Source of the DNA: Marinomonas flavescens
GTDB lineage: Bacteria; Pseudomonadota; Gammaproteobacteria; Pseudomonadales; Marinomonadaceae
Direction of reading: 5' to 3'
Assembly (NCBI RefSeq): GCF_004352835.1
Contig: NZ_SJSB01000025.1
Location: 1-42,126, forward strand
Length of the DNA stretch: 42,126 nucleotides
Each line of letters starts with the position of its first letter. The stretch's first letter is position 1. The position numbers were made by a program, and so were the translations under genes. Under the pieces are notes generated by a model. It searched no databases and was not told the DNA's origin. It worked only from the letters and a program-made list of their open reading frames with translations. Shown here in pieces: positions 16,623-25,809 of the stretch.

Positions 16623-16680
16623 TAAGTGGTAAAATATTGAATTTAACGGCGACACAAAGCAGTAAGTGGATTCTGACGAG
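16623..16680 (-). promoter_or_regulatory. BtsR-like direct repeats upstream of the cstA-like gene
   Basis: On the minus strand ACCACTTA (16630-16623) matches the motif I recall for E. coli BtsR, ACC(G/A)CT(C/T)A. TCCACTTA (16680-16673) matches 7 of 8. They are direct repeats with starts 50 bp apart, not the 21 bp recalled for E. coli. They lie 87-144 bp upstream of the chosen start and downstream of the btsSR terminator. Confidence 0.45.
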
Positions 16681-16727
16681 CTTTCAAAACCGATTTATTA
16701 GATTAGATTTCACCCATAATCAGGATC

Positions 16728-16756
16728 AAAAAAAGGCTAACAAAATCTTGTCAGCC
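16728..16756 (-). terminator. Rho-independent terminator of the btsSR-like operon
   Basis: On the minus strand a 9-bp stem (16756-16748 with 16743-16735, one G-T pair) is followed by seven T residues. It separates the two-component genes from the transporter gene, implying that the latter has its own promoter. Confidence 0.8.
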
Positions 16757-16845
16757 TCCGTGGCAGGAATTGAAGATGAAAACATTAAGAGTATTTAATT
16801 CAATTTCTTAGATGTGATACAAAGTTGCAAACAAAAATGCCCTTT

Positions 16846-17580
16846 TTAAACGAAACCTAGCACCGCTTTAAGTGACTTTAAATAGCGCCGACTTACTGGT
16901 GCGATATTCCCGCTATTGGTTGTCACCTCGGCTAAACCGTTATCTAACAATCGAATCTCTTTGATGGCTTTGGTATTAATCAAATATTGACGATGACAAC
17001 GTAGTAAATCAGTTTTTTCTTCTAGCGTTTTTAATGTCAACTGACTACTTGCGGTTTGTTGCGCCGTTTGCACATGAACACCAGAAAGGTCACTAAATGC
17101 CATTTCAATATCTTGCAGAGGTATGATCATTATTCGTTGATGCCCGACACATGGAACCTGCTGTAGCTGTTTCGAAGCAAATGAATCAATTTGAGCTTGA
17201 GTATGCTGCGTTTCTTGACTCCGATTTGTTTTTAATAAACGCTGAATACTTTTATTTAATCGTTTGGGGTCAACCGGCTTGAGTAAATAATCAAAGGCAT
17301 TGTCTTCGAACGCCTGAATCGCATATTGATCAAAAGCGGTAATAAAAATCACATATGGCATGGTGTCAGGATCAAGCATCCCAAGTAGCTCAACACCGCT
17401 AACTTGTGGCATTTGTATGTCTAAGAACACGACATCGGGTTTTAAAGCATAAATTAACTTAAGCCCTTCGATAGCGTTACTTGCTTGTGCAACGACCTCT
17501 ATTTCTTGTGTTTCTTGCAGTAGTTCAGTTAATTCTTCTCGAGCAAATTGCTCATCATCAATGACGATTGCTGTTAGCAT
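16846..17580 (-). CDS. btsR: LytTR-type response regulator, BtsR-like
   Basis: The 244-residue regulator has a receiver domain (about 1-120) with acidic pocket D8/D9, phospho-acceptor D54 (VFLDIQMP) and K102 in LLKPVD, and a LytTR DNA-binding domain (about 145-240, with LLRCHRQYLINTKAIKEI). E. coli BtsR activates the btsT pyruvate transporter gene after phosphorylation by BtsS. Here the gene follows the sensor kinase by 20 bp and precedes a CstA-family transporter, the same functional trio. Confidence 0.85.
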   Translation of the reverse strand: MLTAIVIDDEQFAREELTELLQETQEIEVVAQASNAIEGLKLIYALKPDVVFLDIQMPQVSGVELLGMLDPDTMPYVIFITAFDQYAIQAFEDNAFDYLLKPVDPKRLNKSIQRLLKTNRSQETQHTQAQIDSFASKQLQQVPCVGHQRIMIIPLQDIEMAFSDLSGVHVQTAQQTASSQLTLKTLEEKTDLLRCHRQYLINTKAIKEIRLLDNGLAEVTTNSGNIAPVSRRYLKSLKAVLGFV

Positions 17581-17600
17581 AACGACCCTTACCTTTATGT

Positions 17601-19271
17601 CTATTTATTATTAGGTATTAGAAAGCTCATTCGAGTGAACTCCCCTTTTCGGCAATCAATTTGCAACTCGGCTATATCGCCAAAATAGTTAATCAAACGC
17701 TTCGTTACAATCTCCATACCCAGACCTTCATAGTCTGCGGCTGGCGGTGAAAAATTCCCTGCATTGTCTTCCACTACTACTTTATAGCCAAGTGAATGTT
17801 GCTCACTATAAATACGTACTTTCCCCCCTTCTAACCTATTTGCCACTCCATGCTTTATCGCATTTTCAACGAGTGGCTGCAGCGTGAAACTCGGCAATAA
17901 TTTCTCGAGCAATCCATCATCAATATTAATCTCAACATCAAGCCTATCGGTGAATCGTGCTTTCTCGATGGTCAAATAAGCATTCACGTGAGCAAGTTCG
18001 TCCTTGAGAGCGACGGTATCTATATTTTGTTTAAGATTACTTCTAAAAAAATGGGACAGATGTTGAATCAACTCTCGAGCTTTATCTGGATCACGACGAA
18101 TCACTGCGCTAATGGTATTCAATGCATTGAATAAAAAATGTGGATTCACCTGGGCATGTAACAGTTTAATTTCAGCTTGGGTCAATAATGCCTGTTGCTG
18201 CTGAAAATCACCGTATAGAATTTGACTAGACAATAATTGTGCTATCCCCTCACCCATAGAACGGTTGATATTAGACAATAGCTTGCGCTTAGGCTCATAT
18301 AATTTAATACTACCAACCACCTTCTTTCCAGCTCGTAGTGGAATAATAAGCGCCGATCCTAGCTTACAAGTGTTAGAAATAGAGCAATGATAGGGAGTTT
18401 CCCGCCCACCTAAATAGATTATTCTATTCTGCTCCATCGCTTGAATCGTACTGCCAGAAGAAATTGGAGTGTTAGGTTTATGGTGGTCATCTCCAATCCC
18501 GATAAAGGCCAAAATCTTTTCATTATCGGTAATCGCTACGGCACCTACATTTGTTTCCTCATAGATGATCCTTGCCACTTTTTCAGAATTAGTCGCGTCA
18601 AAACCTGTGTTCCATATTCCCACACTGCGCTCTGCGATAGTAAGGGCACGCCGTGAAAACGTTGCAGAATACCTTTCATATATCGTTTTTTTGTCATGTA
18701 AAATACTAATAAATAAAGCCGCGCCAATACAGTTAGCAATAATCATTGGTGCTGCAATTTCCGATACTAAGGTATAAGCATGACCGAATGGCTTGGCAAC
18801 ACTGACAATAATGAGCATCTGACTGACTTCTGCGACAAAAGTAACGGCAAGAACCACCATAGGATTGAAAAGTAGCGCCGACTTATCTTTTTTGACTAAA
18901 TACAAATGTAATAAGCCACCAATTAAGCCTTCTGCCGTGGTGGAAATCGCACAAGCAACATCAGTAAAACCACCAAGACTATAGCGATGAATCCCTCCCG
19001 TTAAACCAACCGCAAACCCAACAATAGGCCCTCCAAGCAATCCACCCATCACAGCACCAATCGCACGAGTATTGGCAATCGCATCGTTAATACTCAATCC
19101 AAAGTAAGTCCCCATAACGCAAAACAATGAAAACAATACGTAACAACTGAACTTGTGAGATACCTGTGACGATATATTCAACAAAGGCAAGAATATAGGC
19201 GTCTTACTGAGCATGTAAGCCAACACCAAGTACACACTCATTTGTTGTAATAAAGATAGAATTAAGTACAT
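17601..19271 (-). CDS. btsS: LytS-type sensor histidine kinase, BtsS-like pyruvate receptor
   Basis: The 556-residue membrane kinase has a multi-helix LytS sensor (about 1-195), a GAF domain (about 220-345), a His_kinase domain with phospho-acceptor H378 (QVNPHFLFNALNT) and a C-terminal ATPase (N in PLVENAIKHG). The pyruvate pocket reported for E. coli BtsS (R72, R99, C110, S113, as I recall) corresponds to R69, R96, C107 and S110 here, all with the same -3 offset. That is strong support for pyruvate sensing. It is co-transcribed with the response regulator 20 bp downstream. Confidence 0.85.
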   Translation of the reverse strand: MYLILSLLQQMSVYLVLAYMLSKTPIFLPLLNISSQVSHKFSCYVLFSLFCVMGTYFGLSINDAIANTRAIGAVMGGLLGGPIVGFAVGLTGGIHRYSLGGFTDVACAISTTAEGLIGGLLHLYLVKKDKSALLFNPMVVLAVTFVAEVSQMLIIVSVAKPFGHAYTLVSEIAAPMIIANCIGAALFISILHDKKTIYERYSATFSRRALTIAERSVGIWNTGFDATNSEKVARIIYEETNVGAVAITDNEKILAFIGIGDDHHKPNTPISSGSTIQAMEQNRIIYLGGRETPYHCSISNTCKLGSALIIPLRAGKKVVGSIKLYEPKRKLLSNINRSMGEGIAQLLSSQILYGDFQQQQALLTQAEIKLLHAQVNPHFLFNALNTISAVIRRDPDKARELIQHLSHFFRSNLKQNIDTVALKDELAHVNAYLTIEKARFTDRLDVEINIDDGLLEKLLPSFTLQPLVENAIKHGVANRLEGGKVRIYSEQHSLGYKVVVEDNAGNFSPPAADYEGLGMEIVTKRLINYFGDIAELQIDCRKGEFTRMSFLIPNNK

Positions 19272-19494
19272 AAGCTTGAATTTCTTAAGAAGTTAAGAAG
19301 TAACATGAATCAATCACCGCAATATTTGATATGTCCCTGACACTATGAAAAGACACTATTTCTATTAGAAAATATTAAAGCACTCAATGAAGCAAAATAA
19401 TCCACTTTCAATGACACATACTGACAAAGTGCTCATAAGATTTACTATTTACATGCTTTTTATATGTGTTTTTTTGTAACTTTTATGATGTATA

Positions 19495-19521
19495 TTGTAT
19501 CTTTACTGATTCTTGATACAA
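19495..19521. promoter_or_regulatory. TTGTATC-N13-GATACAA half-sites upstream of dctP
   Basis: The two 7-bp half-sites found back to back at 1912-1927 recur here as an inverted pair 13 bp apart, 46-72 bp before the dctP start. They are likely operator halves for the regulator of the TRAP transporter. The wider spacing is atypical. Confidence 0.4.
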
Positions 19522-19566
19522 AGAAAGAATGGTTAATTATAAAAATAATTTTACCGGAGATATAAT

Positions 19567-20574
19567 ATGAGAAAAACGACCTCTTTGAGCCTTGTATCGG
19601 CACTTACAGTAACGGCCGCCTTAGCTTTTACCACTTCAAGCGCTCAAGCTTCTGATTTAACAGTTAGATTTGCTTGGTATATGCCCCCCCACACAGCGAC
19701 AGCTGATCAAGCTCAATTAATATCTGAAAATATTAAAAAAATGAGCCATGGTAGTATTAACGTACTTACTTACCCTTCAGGCTCTTTGCTTAAAGCATCC
19801 AATATTGCTAATGGCTTAGTCAACAATACTGCCAATATGGGAGTCAATGCCATGCACTGGTGGTCTAAATATGACCCTGCATTAGAATGGGACACAATTC
19901 CTTTTCTTGTTCCTGATGCAAATACACTGTTAACGGACTTACACGGAAAGCTGGGGAGTGACGTAAATAACATTTTAGAAAAACATGGAGTCCATGTCAT
20001 CGCGTGGGGATTTTATGGGTATGCCAAATCCTATTTAAATAATAAACACCCCATCATTAAACCTAACGATCTAACTAATTTAAGAATGCGCTCTGAAGGA
20101 AAGTTATCCGCTCTTTTCTTACAAAGTGAAGGTGCTACTCCTGTCGCTATGGACTCTAGTGAAGTTTATACATCTATGCAGCGCGGCGCATTAGACGGTG
20201 CTACTTCTGGATTGTCTTCTATTGTTTCTAGGAAATGGTATGAAGTGGGTAAGTATGCTACCGCTATACATTACGTACCGTTAGTTTACCCAGTACAAGT
20301 TAACTACCAATGGTGGAAAGGCCTGACACAAAATCAGCGAGATATCATTAGCAAAGCAGCACAAGCATCAGAAAAATCAGCGGTTACTGACATTGAAACG
20401 GAGTATAAACATGATATTCAGTTACTGAAAAAAGCGGGTAATCAAGTCACTACACTAACTAATGATCAATTGATTCCATGGAAAGAATCAGCTGGGGCAC
20501 TCGCTCGTAAAAACTATTTAAAAGAAACAGGGGCTACCGGAAAAATGCTTTTAGACGACATTAAGTCATCATAA
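19567..20574 (+). CDS. dctP: TRAP transporter substrate-binding protein DctP
   Basis: The 335-residue precursor has a Sec signal peptide ending about AQAS (residue 29) and the DctP fold. In this family the arginine in the NLRMRSEGKL region (about 175-184) usually grips the substrate carboxylate. It captures an organic or sugar acid in the periplasm for the DctQM permease. A strong GGAG ribosome site precedes ATG. The gap to dctQ is 56 bp. The promoter region carries TTGTATC/GATACAA half-sites shared with the enolase-superfamily gene, which hints at a sugar-acid or hydroxy-acid substrate. Confidence 0.85.
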   Translation: MRKTTSLSLVSALTVTAALAFTTSSAQASDLTVRFAWYMPPHTATADQAQLISENIKKMSHGSINVLTYPSGSLLKASNIANGLVNNTANMGVNAMHWWSKYDPALEWDTIPFLVPDANTLLTDLHGKLGSDVNNILEKHGVHVIAWGFYGYAKSYLNNKHPIIKPNDLTNLRMRSEGKLSALFLQSEGATPVAMDSSEVYTSMQRGALDGATSGLSSIVSRKWYEVGKYATAIHYVPLVYPVQVNYQWWKGLTQNQRDIISKAAQASEKSAVTDIETEYKHDIQLLKKAGNQVTTLTNDQLIPWKESAGALARKNYLKETGATGKMLLDDIKSS

Positions 20575-20630
20575 ATAACGCCCTCTCTGTCAAAGATCTG
20601 CCTTGATTTCATTAATTCATAAGGAATGAA

Positions 20631-21152
20631 ATGTCACAAATTCACCTTTCTACACCCCGCGATCATTTGATCACGGGGTGTCAGTACCTTACCGGCTTCA
20701 TAACCAAAGCAATAGGTATTATTGCTGCGTTTTCACTAGTAACACTTACTGTATCCATTATTTTAGGTATTGGTCTACGTCTCTGCAAAATTGATAATGC
20801 TTGGACCTACGATCTCGATATGTTTTGTCTAATTTGGCTCGCCTTTACTGGAGCAGTAACAGCCGCAGTTAATCGGCAACATGTCACAGCTGGCGTGTCA
20901 TTAGAAAACCTAGTAGGCAAAGCACGCCTGTTAATCTTTTTACGATTTGTCGTTATTTTTAGCTTTTTAGTTTTTATGACTGTATCGGCATTTTCCGAGG
21001 CTATGGGGAGTTTTCAAATGCAAGAAGTTACACTTGATGTTGTTCAATGGCCTGTGTGGATTGCAAAGATATCTATTCCTATCGGAACTGGTGCTTGGGC
21101 AATTGCAGAATTACATGCATTTTTAAGTGATATATCCCAACCATCTAATTGA
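20631..21152 (+). CDS. dctQ: TRAP transporter small permease DctQ
   Basis: A 173-residue membrane protein with about four helices, starting after the hydrophilic N-terminus MSQIHLSTPRDHLITG. The motif WTYDLDMFCLIWLAFTGA is typical of DctQ. It partners the DctM protein encoded next to form the sodium-driven permease. An AAGGA ribosome site precedes ATG. A 13-bp hairpin lies inside codons 8-17 (20652-20681), which could lower translation of the permease relative to dctP. Confidence 0.85.
   Translation: MSQIHLSTPRDHLITGCQYLTGFITKAIGIIAAFSLVTLTVSIILGIGLRLCKIDNAWTYDLDMFCLIWLAFTGAVTAAVNRQHVTAGVSLENLVGKARLLIFLRFVVIFSFLVFMTVSAFSEAMGSFQMQEVTLDVVQWPVWIAKISIPIGTGAWAIAELHAFLSDISQPSN
20652..20681 (+). 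promoter_or_regulatory. RNA hairpin within the start of dctQ
   Basis: Positions 20652-20664 pair with 20669-20681 (13 bp, one mismatch) around a 4-nt loop. It includes a GC-rich ACACCCCG/CGGGGTGT arm, strong for this AT-rich DNA. There is no T tract, so it is not a terminator. It may stabilise the dctP message end or slow dctQ translation. Confidence 0.5.
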
Positions 21153-21187
21153 TATCTTCTTTTTAACAACACATTTCCGGATAATTT

Positions 21188-22477
21188 ATGGTCTTTATAT
21201 TAACGATTGCCACGTTGGCAATTTTGCTCGTGCTGGGAATACCCATTGCCATTTCACTTCTTATCAGTGGCATGCTTGGGTATATGATAACCATTGGTAT
21301 TGGGCCAGGAATAAATGCCCTTACCCAAACAGCTTATAGCGATTTGAATTCATTCGTCATCATTGCTATCCCCCTCTATATTTTCATGGGTCAATTAATG
21401 TTAAGAGGTGGATCAGGTAAAGACCTTTTTAACTTTGCTCAACGTATTGTAGGAAAGCTCCCTGGAGGACTTGCCATTGCCGCGACTATTGCTAGTGCTA
21501 TCTTTGCTGCTATTTCTGGGTCATCTACGGCAACTGCGGCAACTATTGGCTCTATAAGCATTCCTGAAATGCGTGAACGCGGCTACCCTAAACGTTTAAG
21601 CGCTGGATGTGTTGCCGTATCAGGCACCTTAGGAATTTTAATCCCTCCAAGTATCTCTTTTATTCTTTATTCACTCGTAACGAATACTTCCGTAAATAAA
21701 CTATTTTTGGCCGGTGTGATACCTGGATTGATGTTAATGATGCTTTTCATTATTTACTCAATATACGCCATGCGTAACCATAATACAGATACAAACGAGA
21801 AAGAAAAACCTCAAGAAATCGTACCAATTACTGTAAACATGATTGGTAGCTTAATGATGATTCCAGTCGTGTTAGGTGGAATTTATGCAGGTTGGTTTAC
21901 ACCAACAGAAGCTGCTGGTGTAGGTGTTGTATATGCATTTATTCTTACTGTTTTTTTCAAACGCACCATGACGTGGAGTCACTTTAAACAAGCAACAATG
22001 TCAAGTGTTGGAACCAGTGCGATGATTCTAATGCTCATCGCTGGTGCGTCGGTTTTTGGTAATACCTTATCCCTATTACAAGTGCCACAGGATGTAGCCC
22101 AATGGATGGACAGCCTTCATATGTCGGCTTGGCAATTCCTTATTTTGGTCAATATTCTTTATTTAGTACTCGGTATGTTTATGGATGCCGCGGCCGCTAT
22201 TTTGGTAACCGTGCCTATTTTATTACCTGCTCTACAAGCGCTTAATATCGACTTAATTTGGTTTGGGGTTATCTTAGTTATCAACATGGAAATTGGTGCT
22301 GTCACGCCTCCAGTGGGTATGAACCTATTTGTAGTGAAAGCAATATGTGAAGATTTTACTATTAAAGATGTTCTCGTAGGTGCCTTCCCATACGCATTAA
22401 TGGGGATCCTTGGACTCGTATTGATCATGGTCTTCCCTGAAATATCATTATGGCTACCCAACATGATATCCCAATAG
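21188..22477 (+). CDS. dctM: TRAP transporter large permease DctM
   Basis: The 429-residue integral membrane protein of the DctM/YiaN family is the transport subunit that couples uptake to sodium. Family segments seen include AAISGSSTATAATIGSISIP (about 110-130), the GTLGILIPPSISFILY loop and the C-terminal GAVTPPVGMNLFVVK. Length is normal. It lies 35 bp after dctQ and ends the operon before a terminator at 22540. Confidence 0.9.
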   Translation: MVFILTIATLAILLVLGIPIAISLLISGMLGYMITIGIGPGINALTQTAYSDLNSFVIIAIPLYIFMGQLMLRGGSGKDLFNFAQRIVGKLPGGLAIAATIASAIFAAISGSSTATAATIGSISIPEMRERGYPKRLSAGCVAVSGTLGILIPPSISFILYSLVTNTSVNKLFLAGVIPGLMLMMLFIIYSIYAMRNHNTDTNEKEKPQEIVPITVNMIGSLMMIPVVLGGIYAGWFTPTEAAGVGVVYAFILTVFFKRTMTWSHFKQATMSSVGTSAMILMLIAGASVFGNTLSLLQVPQDVAQWMDSLHMSAWQFLILVNILYLVLGMFMDAAAAILVTVPILLPALQALNIDLIWFGVILVINMEIGAVTPPVGMNLFVVKAICEDFTIKDVLVGAFPYALMGILGLVLIMVFPEISLWLPNMISQ

Positions 22478-22539
22478 TTTAGGCTGTATTGCTCGAATAA
22501 AACCTGACACAATTCGCGAGTTAAAACAACAATGAAAGT

Positions 22540-22580
22540 GTCTCTGTAAATACAAATACATCGTATTTATAGAGACTTTT
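22540..22580 (+). terminator. Terminator of the dctPQM operon
   Basis: A 14-bp stem (22540-22553 with 22563-22576, one G-T pair) with a 9-nt loop is followed by TTTT. It lies 62 bp after the dctM stop. Confidence 0.7.
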
Positions 22581-22998
22581 GGCAGCGTACAAAAGCACTA
22601 AGTAGAAAAACATCTCCACCATTAGCCAATATTTACAACCATGACCTATAAATACCATGCTATCTTTGAATTAATGTATTGAGATAGAGCCTGTTTTTAA
22701 GTCTATCGAGGTTAATTTTTCACATCATTGTATCGAAAATACAAACTCATCGTTTCCAAAAGTTAGTCAATGACGAAACACTGACAGTTAAAAATAAACA
22801 CAAACCATTGATTTTTAATGAAAAAATATCATGTCGATGAATAAATTAAAAAATGTCAGTTTTTAAAAATAGATCCTCTCAAAGTACTAGATAGTCTTTA
22901 CTTTCTCTCTCCCTATAATTGGCGGCTGCCCATTGCCGCTATATGCAGCAAACAATAATAAGATAATGCCCTTAAGGGTGTTCAGTGGAGAATTTTCA
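22581..22998. other. Leader region of the lactate-permease-family gene
   Basis: About 420 bp without a gene. It holds the TTGTAT dyad at 22728-22744 and a TATAAT at 22914-22919 that could be a -10 element with a poor -35. The rest is AT-rich and shows no other clear structure. Confidence 0.4.
22728..22744. promoter_or_regulatory. TTGTAT-N5-ATACAA dyad upstream of the lactate-permease-family gene
   Basis: TTGTATCGAAAATACAA shares its first nine bases with the palindrome at 1912-1927 and keeps the inverted TTGTAT/ATACAA ends. It lies 255-271 bp before the start at 22999. Third member of the motif set in this window. Confidence 0.45.
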
Positions 22999-24573
22999 AT
23001 GGATTTATTGGTATCCATATTACCTATTGTTTTATTAATCTACGCAATGACAAAAAAGCGCCCCATTCCCTCTTACATCGCTTTGCCGGCCACCGCCCTT
23101 TTAATCGGTATCTTCCAAGTATTTTATTTCCATGCGGATAATGTGCTTCTTTTAGCCAATACCATGTCAGGGATTTTATCAACATTAACGCCAATTTCTA
23201 TCATCGCTGGCGCCATACTCTTAAATCGAGTAATGGTGCTTTCCGGTGCTGAAAAAACCGTTCGCCATTGGTTAGAAAGCATAAGTACCAATGCTGTCGC
23301 GCAACTCATGATTATCGGTTGGGCTTTTGTTTTTATGATTGAAGGTGCTTCAGGGTTTGGCACACCTGCGGCCATTGCGGCGCCTATTTTGGTCGGTTTA
23401 GGGTTCAATCCAATAAAAGTGATCTTGCTCACCTTGGTAATGGACTCAATTCCCGTTTCTTTTGGGGCCGTTGGTACACCAACTTGGTTTGGTTTTGCGC
23501 CTTTAAATTTAGACAATACTGATATATTGAGCATTTCCCAATGCACAGCACTTATTCAGACCATTGTGGCTCTTTTTATTCCTGTTCTGGCTTTGCGATT
23601 TGTCGTCAGTTGGCAAGACATACGTCGTAATATTGTATTTATCATGCTGAGTATTTTGTCGTGTACTCTACCTTATTTACTGATTGCTCAATGGAACTAT
23701 GAATTTCCTGCTTTACTCGGTGGTGTCATCGGTTTGGCCATCAGCGTATTTCTTGCTCGGCATCACATTGGCTTGTCTAAAGAAACTCGCCACACAGAGA
23801 AACATAAAGGTGTAAGTGGTAAAGCCTTAGCCATTGCGATCAGTCCTATGATTTTATTGGTCGGTATTTTAATCATTACTCGAATCAAACAATTAGGTCT
23901 AAAGCAAATAATCACGGATATGACACCTTGGGTACATGGCAGTATTGGCAACACTCAAGTTAGTGTGAGTGATTCCTTAGCCATTTCTCTTACTCATATT
24001 TTTGGCACGGACGTTTCATGGGCGTATAAAACCCTTTATGTTCCCGCGTTGATCCCTTTTCTTATCGTGGTACTCATTTCGATCCCTGTTCTTCGCATGT
24101 CAAAAGAACACGTTTTTGAAGCCTTTTCTGATTGCCGTCGCCGTATCATGTTGCCTACTGTTTCGCTAATGGGCGCCCTAGTGATGGTGAAATTTATGAT
24201 GCTAGGAACAACTGATTCTCCAGTGCTCGTCATTGGGAATTCATTTGCAGCCATCACAGGTGATAAATGGACTTATTTTGCTTCCTTCCTTGGCGCGTTG
24301 GGCGCTTTCTTCTCAGGCTCAGCCACGGTCTCCAATTTAACCTTTGGTGGTATTCAGCAAAGTATTGCGACGAGCGTCGGTTTGTCGCAAACCCTGATTC
24401 TATCGTTGCAATCCGTAGGCGGCGCAATGGGCAACATGGTTTGTTTGAATAATATCATTGCGGTATCGACCATACTGGGCATCAGCCATAAAGAAGGCTA
24501 CATCATGAAAAAGACGGTAATACCTATGGTAATTTATGGGTTAATTGCCGCTGTGGTCAGTGTCTTTCTATAA
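22999..24573 (+). CDS. L-lactate permease (LctP/LldP) family transporter
   Basis: The 524-residue polytopic membrane protein matches the lactate permease family: the early IPSYIALPATALLIG segment, FMIEGASGFGTPAAIAAPIL and VGTPTWFGFAPL in the middle, and GSATVSNLTFGGIQQ and GNMVCLNNIIAVSTI near the end. Members carry lactate, glycolate and related 2-hydroxy acids with protons. The frame is open from 22933, but GGAG 8 nt before ATG 22999 (MDLLVSILPIV) fixes the start. It follows the TRAP operon after 521 bp and has its own leader with a TTGTAT dyad. A lactate role would fit the pyruvate-sensing locus nearby. Confidence 0.85.
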   Translation: MDLLVSILPIVLLIYAMTKKRPIPSYIALPATALLIGIFQVFYFHADNVLLLANTMSGILSTLTPISIIAGAILLNRVMVLSGAEKTVRHWLESISTNAVAQLMIIGWAFVFMIEGASGFGTPAAIAAPILVGLGFNPIKVILLTLVMDSIPVSFGAVGTPTWFGFAPLNLDNTDILSISQCTALIQTIVALFIPVLALRFVVSWQDIRRNIVFIMLSILSCTLPYLLIAQWNYEFPALLGGVIGLAISVFLARHHIGLSKETRHTEKHKGVSGKALAIAISPMILLVGILIITRIKQLGLKQIITDMTPWVHGSIGNTQVSVSDSLAISLTHIFGTDVSWAYKTLYVPALIPFLIVVLISIPVLRMSKEHVFEAFSDCRRRIMLPTVSLMGALVMVKFMMLGTTDSPVLVIGNSFAAITGDKWTYFASFLGALGAFFSGSATVSNLTFGGIQQSIATSVGLSQTLILSLQSVGGAMGNMVCLNNIIAVSTILGISHKEGYIMKKTVIPMVIYGLIAAVVSVFL

Positions 24574-24610
24574 GGTGACATACTGGTCATAGTCACACAG
24601 GCTCAATCAA

Positions 24611-24640
24611 GAAAGCCTTTGCTCACTAGCAAAGGCTTTC
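24611..24640. terminator. Rho-independent terminator
   Basis: A perfect 13-bp stem (24611-24623 with 24628-24640) with a 4-nt loop lies after the permease gene and before the convergent LysR gene. T-rich DNA follows on the plus strand. Confidence 0.8.
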
Positions 24641-24744
24641 TTCGTTTCAGGCGCTACACAATTTAAAGCTTGTATGGTTTTTATAAGGTTTTTTAACTGC
24701 ATCGTTCTAACGACATAGCGCTAACGCCAGAATTAGCGTAATGC

Positions 24745-25647
24745 CTAAAACATGTCCTTCATCTGTACGTACCCTTCTCTAATATGTTCAATCAGAGCAT
24801 GTATACGCTTCGAGGGTGTTCGGGTATACGGATACACCGCATAGATTCCAACAACTTTACCAACATGATCCGCTAATATTTCAGTCAGTTCGTTTTTATG
24901 AAATTCATCGTAAACAAAACAAGATGGAAGATAGGCAATGCCATTACCAGCAAGCGCTGCTTTTTTTAAAGCACCGGCATTGTCCGATGCAAAATTACCA
25001 GAGACTTTGTGAGTATAGACTTGATTATCACGAGTGAATTGCCAATCGAATGTCCCAGTACTTTGGTATGTATATCCCAAACAGTTATGACGGGCTAAGG
25101 CCGTAGGTGTCTGCGGAATACCGTTGCGTTCCAAGTAAGCAGGTGAAGCACAAATAACCCAACGAGAATTGGTAAGATGCCTTGCTATGAGACTAGAATC
25201 TTCTAAGTAACCCGTCCGAATAACTAAATCATAATTGTCAGCAACAAGATCGACAAAATCGTTTTCCATCGACATATCAACAGTCAATCCTGGGTGACGG
25301 TTACAAAAATCCGAAATAACCTCTGCTAACACTAATTCACCTGAAATCGTCGGTACAGAAATACGAATATGACCCGACATCGATTCACTATAACCCGCAA
25401 TAGCATTAAAGGCAGACTGTGCTACCTGATTTAAGTTTTTTGCACGACGGTATAGCACTTCTCCCGCTTCTGTCAGAGACAATTTGCGAGTAGTTCGATA
25501 GAGCAGCTGAACACCAAGTTCCTTTTCTAATTTACTGATGCGCTTACTCACTACGGATTTTGTGATGCTATTTAGGTCAGCCACTTTACTAAATGAACTG
25601 TGCTCAATGACTTGAGTGAATAGAATTAAATCGTCTATAGCAGGCAT
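24745..25647 (-). CDS. LysR family transcriptional regulator
   Basis: A 300-residue CrgA/DmlR-type LysR protein. It has a winged HTH (about 1-60, with FSKVADLNSITKSVVSKRIS and LLYRTTRKLSLTEAG) and an effector-binding domain (about 90-295). It is convergent with the lactate-permease-family gene and not divergent from any target, so its regulon cannot be inferred from position. It differs clearly in sequence from the LysR protein at 7121. Confidence 0.85.
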   Translation of the reverse strand: MPAIDDLILFTQVIEHSSFSKVADLNSITKSVVSKRISKLEKELGVQLLYRTTRKLSLTEAGEVLYRRAKNLNQVAQSAFNAIAGYSESMSGHIRISVPTISGELVLAEVISDFCNRHPGLTVDMSMENDFVDLVADNYDLVIRTGYLEDSSLIARHLTNSRWVICASPAYLERNGIPQTPTALARHNCLGYTYQSTGTFDWQFTRDNQVYTHKVSGNFASDNAGALKKAALAGNGIAYLPSCFVYDEFHKNELTEILADHVGKVVGIYAVYPYTRTPSKRIHALIEHIREGYVQMKDMF

Positions 25648-25809
25648 GCTGAGTCTCAGGTTTGGGTCGGTTATTTGGATATTACAGAGGGATTATTGAA
25701 TGATTTACGGTCTAGAATAACATAATCAGCGCATACAGAAATACGAACTGGCACTAGTATGACCTGGGTCTTGAATGTGACCACTCATCATATCAAGACA
25801 AGACAGTAA

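Noticed and set aside
16816..16822. Single GATACAA near the end of the BtsR-like gene
   Set aside because: A lone half-site without its partner and not in a promoter, so not counted with the TTGTATC/GATACAA set.
22159..22512. 117-codon minus-strand frame
   Set aside because: Antisense to the end of dctM and running into its terminator region; no supporting signal.
23124..23546. 140-codon minus-strand frame
   Set aside because: Antisense to the lactate-permease-family gene; no recognisable protein features.
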